A stretch of 41,515 nt of DNA from assembly GCF_902825405.1 (NCBI RefSeq), contig NZ_CADEAU010000008.1:1-41515 (forward strand), in the 5' to 3' direction. Positions 7,941 through 16,681 of the stretch are shown piece by piece (the first letter of the stretch is position 1; each line of letters starts with the position of its first letter). The notes beneath the pieces were generated by a model, which had not been told where the DNA came from, made no database searches, and saw only the letters and a list, made by a program, of their open reading frames with translations. Both the position numbers and the translations under genes were made by a program. The stretch comes from Micromonospora maritima (lineage in GTDB: Bacteria > Actinomycetota > Actinomycetes > Mycobacteriales > Micromonosporaceae).

Positions 7941-9209
7941 TCAGCCGAGGTGCTGGACGCGGAACAGCCGGGCGCCGTGCGCCTCGACGCGCATGCCGGT
8001 GGTGCCGCAGGCCTTGCCCTGCTCGGACCGGCTCCACAGGTCGCGCAGCGTCACCTCACCGTCGATGCCCACCGCCCGCAGGTCCAGCTGTACGTCCCGG
8101 TCGTCCTTGCCGACGTTGAACACCGCCAGCGCGGTGCTCGACTCGTCGAGCCGGGAGGTCCAGACGATGACGTCGTGCTCGCGGTACACCTCCCGGGCCC
8201 CGTCGCCGTCGCGCAGGACGGCCAGCACCTCGGGGTTGGTCAGCAGGTCCCGGGTGGCGTCGTCGAGCCGGGTCAGGTCGGTGCCGAGCATCAACGGCGA
8301 GCGGGCCACGCACCACAGGGTCATCAGGGTCGTCTGCTCCGGCCTGGTGAACCGGGTGTACCGGTCGCGCACCCCGGTCTCGCCGGAGCGCAGGGCGATC
8401 CGGCCCAGCGGCAGCATGTCGGCGTCCGGCCAGTGTCCCGGCCCGGCGTACGGGGCCCAGGCGGCGCAGATGTCGAACGCCGCACGCAGGTCGCTCCACC
8501 GGTCCCAGAAGTCGGCCGTGGTACGCCACATGTGCGCCCGGGAACTCAGGTGACCGGCCTCCGCCACCGGGGTCGGGCCGCAGGAGAGGCTCAGCACCAT
8601 CTCCCGGCCGCAGGCGTCCAGCGCGTTGCGCATCAGGTTGATCTCGCCCCGGTGGTACGGCAGCAGCATGTCGTCGGCCTTGACGAAGTCCACCCCCCAC
8701 GAGGCGTAGAGCGCGAACAGGGAGTCGTAGTACTCCTGGGCCCCGGGGCGGGTGGCGTCCACGCCGTACATGTCGGTGTTCCACGGGCAGATGGAGTTGG
8801 TCTGCGCGATGTCCCGGGCCGTCACGTCGCTGCCCAGGATCGGGGTGGCCGCGTGCACGGCCTGGCGGGGCACGCCGCGCATGATGTGGATGCCGAACTT
8901 CAGGCCCATCGCGTGGATCCGTTCGGCCAGCGGCGCGAAGCCCCGGCCGCCGGCCGCCGACGGGAACCGGTTCGCCGCCGGCACCAGCCGTGAGTGCCCG
9001 TCCACGGTCAGCGGTACGAACGGCCGGTAGGCGGAGCTGTGCGCGTCCGGCTCGTACCACTGGATGTCGACGACCAGGGTGTCCCAGCCGAAGGGGAGCA
9101 GCTCCCCGGCCAGCACCTCGGCGTTGGCGAGGATCTCCGCCTCGGTCACACTGGCGCCGTAGGTGTCCCAGCTGTTCCAGCCCATCGGGGGAATGGCGGC
9201 CACGGTCAT
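7941..9209 (-). CDS. GH27 glycosidase (alpha-galactosidase or beta-L-arabinopyranosidase)
   Basis: This 422-residue protein has the GH27 (beta/alpha)8 barrel starting directly at PPMGWNSWDTYG and no signal peptide, so it is probably cytoplasmic. The catalytic nucleophile is the Asp in DFVKADDM (family form LKYDNC) and the acid/base lies in GHWPDADMLPLG. The SPLMLGTDLTRL motif and a C-terminal beta domain follow. The region after strand 2 is VVDIQWYEPDAH rather than the usual DDGW, marking a bacterial subgroup. GH27 contains alpha-galactosidases and beta-L-arabinopyranosidases, which act on sterically similar sugars. Lying 160 nt downstream of araA, release of L-arabinose is plausible but unproven. 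The ATG at 9209 follows AGGAC and starts just before the conserved barrel; the frame is open further upstream but low in meaning there. Confidence 0.88.
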   Translation of the reverse strand: MTVAAIPPMGWNSWDTYGASVTEAEILANAEVLAGELLPFGWDTLVVDIQWYEPDAHSSAYRPFVPLTVDGHSRLVPAANRFPSAAGGRGFAPLAERIHAMGLKFGIHIMRGVPRQAVHAATPILGSDVTARDIAQTNSICPWNTDMYGVDATRPGAQEYYDSLFALYASWGVDFVKADDMLLPYHRGEINLMRNALDACGREMVLSLSCGPTPVAEAGHLSSRAHMWRTTADFWDRWSDLRAAFDICAAWAPYAGPGHWPDADMLPLGRIALRSGETGVRDRYTRFTRPEQTTLMTLWCVARSPLMLGTDLTRLDDATRDLLTNPEVLAVLRDGDGAREVYREHDVIVWTSRLDESSTALAVFNVGKDDRDVQLDLRAVGIDGEVTLRDLWSRSEQGKACGTTGMRVEAHGARLFRVQHLG

Positions 9210-9369
9210 GTTCTTGTCCTGCGCTTCCTGGTCGTCGGTCACGAGCGGTCGTTCGAGGTGGCGCCGGCCGGCACCGGTCGGACCCGGTCCGGGCGGGCCG
9301 GCGCCGAGGACGGCCCAGGAACCGCGGCGGTGGCGTGTGCCAGTCGTGCGGTCCGAGGGTGCGGTGGTG

Positions 9370-10866
9370 TCACAGCCCGCGGGCGAGCCGGTGGTAGGCG
9401 CTGGTCCAGCGCAGCTCGTGGGCGAAGCGCCGGGACGTGGTCTCCGCCTCGATGAGTGCGAGTTCGACACCGAGGATCTCGGCGAAGTCGTACAGGTGCT
9501 CCCTGGTCAGCGCGGTGGAGAGCACGGTGTGGTGCGGGCCGCCGGCGGTCAGCCAGGAGTCGGCGGACGTGGCGAAGTCGGGGTGCGGGCGCCAGACGGC
9601 CCTGGCGACGGGCAGCCGGGGCATCTCGGCCAGCGGCTCGACCACCGTCACCTCGTTGGCCACCAGGCGGAACCGGTCGCCCAGGTCGCACATGCCGACC
9701 ACCAGGCCCTCGCCCGGGTCGGCGTCGAACACCATCCGGACCGGGTCCTCCCGGCCGCCGATCGACAGCGGATGGATCTCCACGCGCGGCGTGCGGGCGG
9801 TGATCGTGGGGCAGACCTCCAGCATGTGCGCGCCGAGCACCAGTTCCCGGTCGGGCTCCAGGTGGTAGGTGTAGTCCTCCATGAACGAGGTGCCGCCCGG
9901 CAGCCCCGCCGCCGTGACCTTGAGCGCGCGCAGCAGCACCGAGGTCTTCCAGTCGCCTTCGCCGCCGAACCCGTAGCCGTCGGCCATCAACCGCTGCACG
10001 GCCAGGCCGGGCAGTTGGCGCAGGCCGCCGAGGTCCTCGAAGTTGGTGGTGAACGCGGTGAAGCCGCCGTCGTCGAGGAAGTGCCGCAGCGCCAGTTCGA
10101 TCCGGGCGGCGTAGCGCAGCGACTCGTGGCGCCCGCCACCGGCGCGCAGCTCCGGCGCGACCGCGTAGCGCTGCTCGTACTCGCCGACCAGTTCCTTCAC
10201 CGGGCCGTCGTCGACGGCGTCGACCACGGCGACGAGGTCGTTGACCCCGTAGGTGTTGACCGAGACGCCGAAGCGCAGCTCGGCCTCGACCTTGTCCCCC
10301 TCGGTCACCGCGACGTCGCGCATGTTGTCGCCGAAGCGGGCCAGTCGCATGGTGCGCAGCGCCTGCACCCCCACGGCCACCCGGGACCAGTCGCTGATCC
10401 GGGCCAGTACGGTCGGGTTGGACAGGTGGCCGGAGACCGTCTTGCGGGTCCTGCCGAGCCGGGTCTGCACGTAGCCGAACTCGCGGTCGCCATGCGCTGC
10501 CTGGTTCAGGTTCATGAAGTCCATGTCGATGGAGCTCCACGGCAGGTCCCGGTTGACCTGTGTGTGCAGGTGCAGCAGGGGCTTGCGCAGCGCGTCGAGG
10601 CCGGTGATCCACATCTTGGCGGGGGAGAAGGTGTGCATCCAGGCGACGACTCCGACCACCCGGTCGTCGGCGTTCGCCGCGCACATCACCTGACGGATGG
10701 CGGTGGCATCGGTGAGCACCGGCTTGGCCACCACCTCTGCCACGATCCCGGGATGCCGGGCCAGCGCCACGCAGATCTCGCCGGACTGGCGGGCGACCTG
10801 GTCGAGCACCTCCGGCCCGTACAGCCCCTGGCTGCCGGTGAGGAACCAGATCTGCTGCTGCCTCAT
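9370..10866 (-). CDS. araA: L-arabinose isomerase
   Basis: The 498-residue enzyme converts L-arabinose to L-ribulose and matches the usual AraA length of about 500. The start [17 protein letters not shown] is the family N-terminus. The metal/catalytic residues are visible in [31 protein letters not shown] and GGPHHTVLS (two Glu and two His in the E. coli enzyme). [17 protein letters not shown] and [13 protein letters not shown] are further signatures. The ATG overlaps the araD stop in an ATGA, and a GGGAG ribosome site lies 11 nt upstream. It is third in the araB-araD-araA operon. Confidence 0.97.
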   Translation of the reverse strand: MRQQQIWFLTGSQGLYGPEVLDQVARQSGEICVALARHPGIVAEVVAKPVLTDATAIRQVMCAANADDRVVGVVAWMHTFSPAKMWITGLDALRKPLLHLHTQVNRDLPWSSIDMDFMNLNQAAHGDREFGYVQTRLGRTRKTVSGHLSNPTVLARISDWSRVAVGVQALRTMRLARFGDNMRDVAVTEGDKVEAELRFGVSVNTYGVNDLVAVVDAVDDGPVKELVGEYEQRYAVAPELRAGGGRHESLRYAARIELALRHFLDDGGFTAFTTNFEDLGGLRQLPGLAVQRLMADGYGFGGEGDWKTSVLLRALKVTAAGLPGGTSFMEDYTYHLEPDRELVLGAHMLEVCPTITARTPRVEIHPLSIGGREDPVRMVFDADPGEGLVVGMCDLGDRFRLVANEVTVVEPLAEMPRLPVARAVWRPHPDFATSADSWLTAGGPHHTVLSTALTREHLYDFAEILGVELALIEAETTSRRFAHELRWTSAYHRLARGL

Positions 10867-11561
10867 GAAGTCGGTTCTCCCTGCTGTCCGTAGACGTTCT
10901 GGTAACGGTGGAAGAGGCTGTCGATGTGCTCCTGCTCCAGGCGCGGTGGCCGGCCGAGCTGGTGGGCGACGTGCACCGTGCGAGCGACGTCCTCGAGCAT
11001 CACCGCGGCCTTGACCGCGTCCCGCGCGTCGCTGCCGATGGTGAACGGACCGTGGCCGCCCATGAGCACCGCCCGGCTGCGCGACCCGCGCAGCGTCTCG
11101 ACGATGCCGCGGCCGATGGAGTCGTCCCCGATCAGCGCGAACGGGCCGACCGGGATGTCCCCGCCGAACTCGTCGGCGACCATCGTGAGCACGCACGGGA
11201 TCGGCTCCCGTCGGGCCGACCAGGCGGTGGCGTACGTGGAGTGCGAGTGCACGATCCCGCCGACCTCCGGCAGGTGCCGGTAGACGTAGGCGTGCGCCGC
11301 GGTGTCCGAGGACGGGGCGCGGTCGCCGTCGACCAGCCGACCGTGCAGGTCGGTGACGACCATCGCCGCGGGGGTGAGCTCGTGATACGGCAGCCCGGAG
11401 GGCTTGATGACCATCAGCTCCTCGCCGGGCACCCGGGCCGACACGTTGCCAGCGGTCCAGACGACCAGTTCGTAGCGGGTCAGCTCGGCGTGCAGCGCGC
11501 AGACGGTGTCGCGTAGCTGCGCCACGGCGGACCGTACGGCGGAGGCGGTGTCGATCGTCAT
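10863..11561 (-). CDS. araD: L-ribulose-5-phosphate 4-epimerase
   Basis: The 232-residue class II aldolase-fold enzyme turns L-ribulose 5-phosphate into D-xylulose 5-phosphate, the last step before the pentose phosphate pathway. Visible signatures are the phosphate loops GNVSAR and KPSGLPY, and the zinc ligands of [10 protein letters not shown] (two His) and [10 protein letters not shown] (third His). The DDSIGRG segment is typical of AraD-type rather than fuculose aldolases. Its ATG overlaps the araB stop as ATGA and its stop overlaps the araA start, so all three are translationally coupled. Confidence 0.96.
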   Translation of the reverse strand: MTIDTASAVRSAVAQLRDTVCALHAELTRYELVVWTAGNVSARVPGEELMVIKPSGLPYHELTPAAMVVTDLHGRLVDGDRAPSSDTAAHAYVYRHLPEVGGIVHSHSTYATAWSARREPIPCVLTMVADEFGGDIPVGPFALIGDDSIGRGIVETLRGSRSRAVLMGGHGPFTIGSDARDAVKAAVMLEDVARTVHVAHQLGRPPRLEQEHIDSLFHRYQNVYGQQGEPTS

Positions 11562-13225
11562 GCGGTGGTCTCCCGTCGAATCGCCTTGAGGCGCCGCATG
11601 GCGTCGGTGCCGCCGCGGCCGAACTGGTCGTGCAGTTCCCGGTAGATGTCGTAGAGCCGCTGGTAGGCCATGACGTTGGCCGTGATCGGCCGGTACGACT
11701 CGACCACCCGGCCACCCATTGCCGCGGCGGCGGTGGGCACGTCCGGGTAGGCGCCGGCCGCCACGGCCGCGTGGATCGCGGAGCCGAGGGCGGGACCCTG
11801 CTCCGAGACGACGGTGGACAGCGGCAGGTTCAGCACGTCGCTGTAGATCTGCATGAGGAACCGGTTCTTCGGCAGCCCACCGGCGACGATGAACTCCCGC
11901 ACCGGCACCCCGGCGCGGGCGAAGGTCTCCACGATCACGCGGGTGCCGAAGGCGGTCGACTCCAGCAGGGCGCGGTAGATCTCCTCGGGCCGGGTGGTGA
12001 GGTCCAGGCCGATCAGGAGACCGGACAGCTCGTGGTCGACGAGTACCGAACGGTTGCCGCTCCACCAGTCGAGGGCGACCAGTCCGTGCGCGCCCACGGG
12101 GTCCCGGGCCGCGAGGTTGGTCAGGTATTCGTGCACGGAGACGCCCTGGGTGCGGGCGTCCGCGACGTACGCCGGGGGGACCTGGTTCGCGACGAACCAG
12201 CCGAACATGTCGCCGACCCCGGACTGGCCGGCTTCGTAGCCGGGAAGCCCGGCGACGATGCCGCCGTCCACGACACCGCACATCCCCGGCACCTCCACGA
12301 GCCGGTCGCCGCTCATCACATGGCAGGTCGAGGTGCCCATGATCGCCACCAACTGACCGGGCTCGACCGCCTGCGCGGCGGCGGCGGTGACGTGTGCGTC
12401 CACGTTGCCGACGGCCACCACCGTTGCCTCGGGCAGCCCGGTCCAGCGGGCGGCCCGGGCGGTGAGCCGGCCGGCGGCGGCGCCCAGTTCACCGATGCGC
12501 TGGTCGAGCTTGTCCCGGACGAAGTCGCGGAAGTCGGGGTTGAGCGCGGCGAGGAACTCCTCGTCCGGGTATCGGCCGTCCTGGAGGATGCCCTTGTAGC
12601 CGGCGGTGCAGGCGTTGCGGATGTAGGTGCCGGTGAGCTGCCAGACGATCCAGTCCGCCGCCTCCACCCACCGGTCCATGGCGGCGTACGCCTCGGGTGC
12701 CTCCTCCAGCAGTTGCAGACCCTTGGCGAACTCCCATTCCGAGGAGATCAACCCGCCGTAGCGGCCGAGCCAGGGCTCGTTCCGTTCGGCGGCCAGAGCG
12801 TTGATCCGGTCGGCGTGGCGCTGGGCGGCGTGGTGTTTCCAGAGCTTCACGTAGGCGTGCGGCTCATGGGCGAAGCGGGGCAGCTCGCAGAGCGGCGTGC
12901 CGTCGGCCAGCGTGGGCACCATGGTGCAGGCGGTGAAGTCGGTGCCGATGCCGATGACGTCGGCCGGGTCGATCTTCGCGGCCCGTACCGCCCGGGGCAC
13001 GGCGGTGCGCAGCACCGTGAGGTAGTCGGCGGGGACCTGGAGGGCCCAGTCGCGGGGCAGCCGTCGCCCGGTGCCGGGCAGCAGGGTGTCGATGACGCCG
13101 TGCGGGTACTCGCAGACCGCGGACGCGAGTTCCGCGCCGTCACTCACCCGGACGACCAGCGCTCGGCCGGAAAGTGTGCCGAAGTCGACCCCCACGACGT
13201 AGCGCGGTCCTGGCTGCGTGCTCAT
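11558..13225 (-). CDS. araB: L-ribulokinase, FGGY family
   Basis: This protein of about 555 residues phosphorylates L-ribulose. The ATPase-fold start is [51 protein letters not shown] and the C-terminal [20 protein letters not shown] loop are typical of bacterial AraB. The start at 13225 (MSTQPGPRY) is preferred because GGGAG lies just upstream. The frame is open from an ATG at 13282, but that codon overlaps the promoter -10 and the operator. It is the first gene of araBDA, divergent from the LacI regulator at 13462. Confidence 0.96.
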   Translation of the reverse strand: MSTQPGPRYVVGVDFGTLSGRALVVRVSDGAELASAVCEYPHGVIDTLLPGTGRRLPRDWALQVPADYLTVLRTAVPRAVRAAKIDPADVIGIGTDFTACTMVPTLADGTPLCELPRFAHEPHAYVKLWKHHAAQRHADRINALAAERNEPWLGRYGGLISSEWEFAKGLQLLEEAPEAYAAMDRWVEAADWIVWQLTGTYIRNACTAGYKGILQDGRYPDEEFLAALNPDFRDFVRDKLDQRIGELGAAAGRLTARAARWTGLPEATVVAVGNVDAHVTAAAAQAVEPGQLVAIMGTSTCHVMSGDRLVEVPGMCGVVDGGIVAGLPGYEAGQSGVGDMFGWFVANQVPPAYVADARTQGVSVHEYLTNLAARDPVGAHGLVALDWWSGNRSVLVDHELSGLLIGLDLTTRPEEIYRALLESTAFGTRVIVETFARAGVPVREFIVAGGLPKNRFLMQIYSDVLNLPLSTVVSEQGPALGSAIHAAVAAGAYPDVPTAAAAMGGRVVESYRPITANVMAYQRLYDIYRELHDQFGRGGTDAMRRLKAIRRETTA

Positions 13226-13282
13226 GTCCCCGACTCCCATGATCCCGACGGTGCCGGCGGGCACCTCGCTGCTGGCGGCCAT

Positions 13283-13296
13283 TGTTAACGGTCACA
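13283..13296. promoter_or_regulatory. LacI-family operator O3 over the araB promoter
   Basis: TGTTAACGGTCACA reads TGTGACCGTTAACA on the araB strand and fits TGTKANCGNTMACA fully. It overlaps the inferred -10 of araBDA, so binding would repress the operon. Confidence 0.7.
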
Positions 13297-13394
13297 ACAG
13301 GCGCCGTCAACCCTTGATCAAGGGCAAATCACGGCTGAGAGCGGCAATAACGTCCGCTCTATAAGCTCTCCTGAGAGTTGGTTGATGATCGCTT

Positions 13395-13408
13395 TGTGAC
13401 CGCTCTGT
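13395..13408. promoter_or_regulatory. LacI-family operator O4 upstream of the regulator
   Basis: TGTGACCGCTCTGT is identical to O1 over its first 11 bases, then diverges. It lies about 55 nt upstream of the regulator ATG and fits autoregulation. A further half-site, TGTTACCG, occurs at 13446-13453. Confidence 0.5.
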
Positions 13409-13461
13409 TAAACGTTTTCGAGAGTCGCGGTCGGGCGGCGCGGCCTGTTACCGTACGGGTC

Positions 13462-14496
13462 ATGACCTCACGCGCGCCCGCTCAAGGCGAGGACGCGGGC
13501 AGGGCCCGGACACCAGTCATGCGCGATGTCGCCCGGCTCGCCGGCGTCTCGCACCAGACCGTCTCCCGGGTCCTCAACGGGCTGCCCAACGTCAGCGACT
13601 CCGTGCGGGAGCGGGTGGAGCGGGCCGTCGCCCAGCTCGGATACCGCCCGAATGTCAGCGCCCGGGCCCTGATCACGAAGCGGACGATGACGCTGGGTGT
13701 GGTCAGCGTGTCCACGCAGCAGTACGGTCCGGCGGGCACGCTGACCGGCATCTCCGAGGCGGCGCGGCGGGCCGGGTACTTCGTCAGCGTCACCGTGCTC
13801 GACGCGGTCGATCGCCAGTCGATGCGGTCCGCGATCGACCACCTGCTGGCGGCTGCGGTGGACGGGGTGATCGTCATCGCGCCGGTCGGCTCCGTGGTCG
13901 AGGCGGTGGCCGGTGTCGCACGCACAGTGCCGCTCGTGATGGTCGAGGCACGCGACGGCGAGCAGTCCGTCGCCGGCATCGACCAGGTCGGCGGGGCCCG
14001 GACGGCCACCCGTCACCTGCTCGATCTCGGGCATCGGACGGTGGCTCACGTCCGGGGCCCGATCAACTGGTTCGAGGCGGACGCCCGGGTCAGCGGCTGG
14101 CTGACCGAGCTGATGGCCGCTCATGCTCCCGTGCCCGAAGTGCTGGTGGGCGACTGGTCCCCCCGCTCCGGCTACGAGGCGGGCCGGCGCATCCTCGAGC
14201 GGTCCGACGTCACCGCCGTCTTCGCCGCCAACGACCAGATGGCGCTGGGCCTGCTCCGCGCATTCGAAGAGGCCGGGCGCTCGGTACCAGGCGACATCAG
14301 CGTGGTGGGTTTCGACGACCTGCCCGAGTCGGAGTTCTTCCACCCGCCGTTGACCACCGTCCGGCAGGACTTCGCCGAGGTCGGTCGACGCTGCATCGCC
14401 GAGATCGTCGCTCGGATCGACGGCACGAGCCCGCCCTCGGCAGGTCTGATCGTGCCCGAGATGGTCGTGCGAGACAGCACCGCCGCGCCCCGCTGA
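13462..14496 (+). CDS. LacI-family transcriptional regulator of the arabinose locus
   Basis: This 344-residue repressor has an N-terminal helix-turn-helix, MRDVARLAGVSHQTVSRVLN, the hinge helix ARALIT, and a periplasmic-binding-like ligand domain (VDGVIVIAPVGS, TAVFAANDQMALGLLRA, ISVVGFDDLP). The chosen ATG at 13462 gives a 20-residue arm before the DNA-binding domain; there is no clear ribosome site, so an ATG at 13519 or an upstream GTG remains possible. It diverges from araBDA, and matching operator boxes occur at araB, upstream of itself and in the transporter/FGE region. L-arabinose or an arabinose-containing sugar is the likely inducer (inference). The DNA-reading helix is nearly identical to that of the regulator at 26959. 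Confidence 0.93.
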   Translation: MTSRAPAQGEDAGRARTPVMRDVARLAGVSHQTVSRVLNGLPNVSDSVRERVERAVAQLGYRPNVSARALITKRTMTLGVVSVSTQQYGPAGTLTGISEAARRAGYFVSVTVLDAVDRQSMRSAIDHLLAAAVDGVIVIAPVGSVVEAVAGVARTVPLVMVEARDGEQSVAGIDQVGGARTATRHLLDLGHRTVAHVRGPINWFEADARVSGWLTELMAAHAPVPEVLVGDWSPRSGYEAGRRILERSDVTAVFAANDQMALGLLRAFEEAGRSVPGDISVVGFDDLPESEFFHPPLTTVRQDFAEVGRRCIAEIVARIDGTSPPSAGLIVPEMVVRDSTAAPR

Positions 14497-14693
14497 GCGG
14501 GCGGGCGGGCGTACCCAGCGTCGGGCCGAGAGCGGCTGCGCGGGCCGTCGGCGCCACCGTGCCGACGCACGGTCGCTCCGGTTCTCCGGCAGGCCCCGGG
14601 GCCGCCCCCACCTCCCGCTGAAACTCCGGCTGCGCCGCCGGAGTGTTCCCGGTCGACGCCGCCGTCCCGGTGGTGACCGACCCGAGGAGCGCC

Positions 14694-15602
14694 ATGAAAC
14701 CCTCAACTCGCGCCTGGCCGAGCGGCATCATCGCCGTCCTGCTCGTCCTGCTGCCCGGTGATCCCCTTGGGATCACGTCCGACGCCCCCACCGCCGTCCC
14801 GCCGCCGGTTACCACCGCCTACCTCTCGTCGAGCAGCGGCGGTGTCACCGCAGCCTCCCAGCGCCCCGGCTTCGCGCGGCGCACCGTTCGGCGGCCACCC
14901 ACCAACGTCTCGATCGACTACCAGCTCGGCGGCGCCTACCCGCTACCGCTGCCGGCGCGGGTGGTCAGCCGCGACTGGGCGGACAGCCCGGCCCTCGGCG
15001 CCTACACCATCTGCCGCGTCAACGCCTTCCAGGCCCAGCCCCAGGAGATCGGCTGGTGGCGGGCCTACCACGACGACCTGCTGCTGCGCGACGCCATTGG
15101 ACGGTACGTGGTCGACGCGCCGCGGCAGGAGATCCTGCTCGACATCTCCACGCCGGACAAGCGGGCCCGTCTCGCCGCCATCGTCGGCGGTTGGCTCGAA
15201 CGATGCGCCGCCGACGGTTTCCCGGCCGTCGAGCCGGACAACCTCGACTCGTATCACCGGTCCCAGGGCCGACTCACCGAAGTGCAGGCGATCGAGTACG
15301 TCGGGATGCTCGCCGCCCGCGCCGACCGGGTCTCCCTGGCCGTGGCGCAGAAGAATGCCGTCGACCTCGGCCGGGCCGGACGCGACGTCGGTCTCGACTT
15401 CGCCATCGCCGAGGAGTGCGGCCGGTACGCCGACTGCGACGACTACACCTCCGTCTACGGCGACCATGTCATGGTCATCGAGTACACCGACGCCGGCTTC
15501 GCGCAGACGTGCCGCACGGTCGGGGCCCGACTGTCGGTGGTGCAGCGTGACCGGCGGCTCAGCCGCCCGAACAGCCCCGGCTACGTCTACCGCACGTGCT
15601 GA
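14694..15602 (+). CDS. Secreted GH114 protein, endo-alpha-1,4-polygalactosaminidase-like
   Basis: This 302-residue protein has a signal peptide (hydrophobic residues about 10-25). A TIM-barrel domain matches GH114/TM1410: IDYQLGGAYPL, VVSRDW, ICRVNAFQAQP, EILLDIST, the catalytic-region motif FPAVEPDNLDSYHRS, AVAQKN and DFAIAEECGRY. GH114 enzymes cut alpha-1,4-linked galactosamine polymers such as fungal galactosaminogalactan and bacterial polygalactosamine. The ATG has a good GAGGAG ribosome site. No operon partner is evident. Confidence 0.85.
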   Translation: MKPSTRAWPSGIIAVLLVLLPGDPLGITSDAPTAVPPPVTTAYLSSSSGGVTAASQRPGFARRTVRRPPTNVSIDYQLGGAYPLPLPARVVSRDWADSPALGAYTICRVNAFQAQPQEIGWWRAYHDDLLLRDAIGRYVVDAPRQEILLDISTPDKRARLAAIVGGWLERCAADGFPAVEPDNLDSYHRSQGRLTEVQAIEYVGMLAARADRVSLAVAQKNAVDLGRAGRDVGLDFAIAEECGRYADCDDYTSVYGDHVMVIEYTDAGFAQTCRTVGARLSVVQRDRRLSRPNSPGYVYRTC

Positions 15603-15751
15603 ACCCCGTCGTCGCCTGCGGAGTGTCCTGTCGCGAGCGCCCTCTTGGTCCAGACAGAAGGCATCTGTCAGGAGGCCGAACGGATGGCCGCGTGGACCGG
15701 GTGGACTTCGTCCTGGACGGGGCCGATCCAGTGCGCTGGACGGAACGCGGC

Positions 15752-15784
15752 CGAGCCGGACCCCGTCGGCCGGGCTCCGGCTCG
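15752..15784. terminator. Hairpin between the convergent GH114 and GerMN genes
   Basis: Arms CGAGCCGGA (15752-15760) and TCCGGCTCG (15776-15784) are perfect over 9 bp, with a 15-nt loop. It lies only 6 nt past the GerMN stop. Confidence 0.55.
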
Positions 15785-15789
15785 TGCCG

Positions 15790-16530
15790 TCATTTCGGCA
15801 CCTGGTCGTGCAGCACGTCCACATAGAAGGCCCGCTGGTCACCGCGGATGGAGAAGCGGGCCTCCCGGATCCAGCCGAACTGCTCCAGGGTCCGCCGCAT
15901 CGGCTCCAGCAGCTTGGTCTTCTCGCACCTGTCGTCGGGGGCCAGGATGCCGTCCAGGTCGGTGAAGTCGGCGCGGGCCATCGGCCCGTCCAGCTTGAGA
16001 TACCGGAACCGGTAGGCGTCGTCGCGAAAGACGCTTGTCAGCCCCGCCGACTGCTCCGCCGGTGTCGGCCCGTCCAGCAGCGCGGCCAGCGCCCGCTTGG
16101 CCACCCCCTCGGCGGGCAACTCGCGAGTCACCGGCACGATCTGCGGACAGGGTTGACCGGCGCGCTCACGCAGCAGGAACAGCTTGACCCTGCGGGTGCC
16201 GGTGGAGGGCTCCACGGTCGGCTGCAGCGGCTCCTGCCCGTCACTCGGCCGGGCCGTCGGCGCGACAGATGTCGTGGTTGAAGGCCCCACCGCCGGGCCG
16301 GTGACCGCCTGTCCGCGTTGCCCCGCCGGGCTCAGGGCCCCGATCCCGATCGGCACGGCCAGCACGGCTGCGGTGACCATTCCGACGGCACCGGCGGTAC
16401 GAGCGCGGCGTCGGCGGGTCCGGCGGTGCAGATCCGCCAGGTCCGGTGGCCGGGCGGTGTCCGCGGCGGTGCCGGCCAGGCGGCGCAGGGCGTCCCGCGT
16501 CGCGCCGTCGTCGCGCCCACCGTCCGTCAC
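15790..16530 (-). CDS. Membrane-anchored GerMN-domain protein, possible anti-sigma partner
   Basis: This 246-residue protein has a cytoplasmic N-terminus (about 1-44, with an LRRLAGTAADTARPPDLADL helix), one membrane span at about 46-66 and a Pro/Thr linker. The extracytoplasmic GerMN domain runs from about residue 105 to the end (VKLFLLRERAGQPC, VTRELPA, ALAALLDGPTPAEQSAGLTS). GerMN domains occur in spore-germination proteins and in actinobacterial LpqB/GerMN lipoproteins; their ligand is unknown. The GTG start has a GGAGA site. The layout resembles transmembrane anti-sigma factors, and the divergent neighbour is an ECF sigma gene 151 nt away, so a signalling pair is plausible. There is no ZAS zinc motif. 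Confidence 0.75.
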   Translation of the reverse strand: MTDGGRDDGATRDALRRLAGTAADTARPPDLADLHRRTRRRRARTAGAVGMVTAAVLAVPIGIGALSPAGQRGQAVTGPAVGPSTTTSVAPTARPSDGQEPLQPTVEPSTGTRRVKLFLLRERAGQPCPQIVPVTRELPAEGVAKRALAALLDGPTPAEQSAGLTSVFRDDAYRFRYLKLDGPMARADFTDLDGILAPDDRCEKTKLLEPMRRTLEQFGWIREARFSIRGDQRAFYVDVLHDQVPK

Positions 16531-16569
16531 CGCTGTCTCCTCGAAGCGTCGTCGAGGCCACTGTAACGT

Positions 16570-16598
16570 TTGACGCTGAACCGGCCGTCACATAGCGT
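16570..16598 (+). promoter_or_regulatory. Promoter of the ECF sigma gene
   Basis: TTGACG (16570-16575), exactly 17 nt, then TAGCGT (16593-16598): a good housekeeping-type promoter. The inferred transcript starts near 16605, about 77 nt before the ATG. Confidence 0.65.
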
Positions 16599-16681
16599 GC
16601 GGTAGCGGATGGCGGGTGAGTGGGCCTCGTTGCTGTCGGACGGCCGCCACAGTCACGGGCGATCCCTGGCTGAGAGGTTCG

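Larger units (their letters stand above)
13226..13461. promoter_or_regulatory. araB / lacI-type divergent control region with three operator-like boxes
   Basis: For leftward araB transcription the reverse strand has TTGACG (13310-13305), a 17-nt spacer and TAACAA (13287-13282). The operator at 13283-13296 covers this -10. The palindrome core TTGATCAAGG at 13314-13323 lies upstream. For rightward regulator transcription, TTGATG near 13382 and TGTTAA near 13406 are candidate -35/-10 elements. The region drops in GC between 13280 and 13420. Confidence 0.65.

Noticed and set aside
13226-13282. Start of araB at the upstream ATG (13282)
   Set aside because: This codon overlaps the inferred -10 and the operator, and a ribosome site precedes the ATG at 13225.
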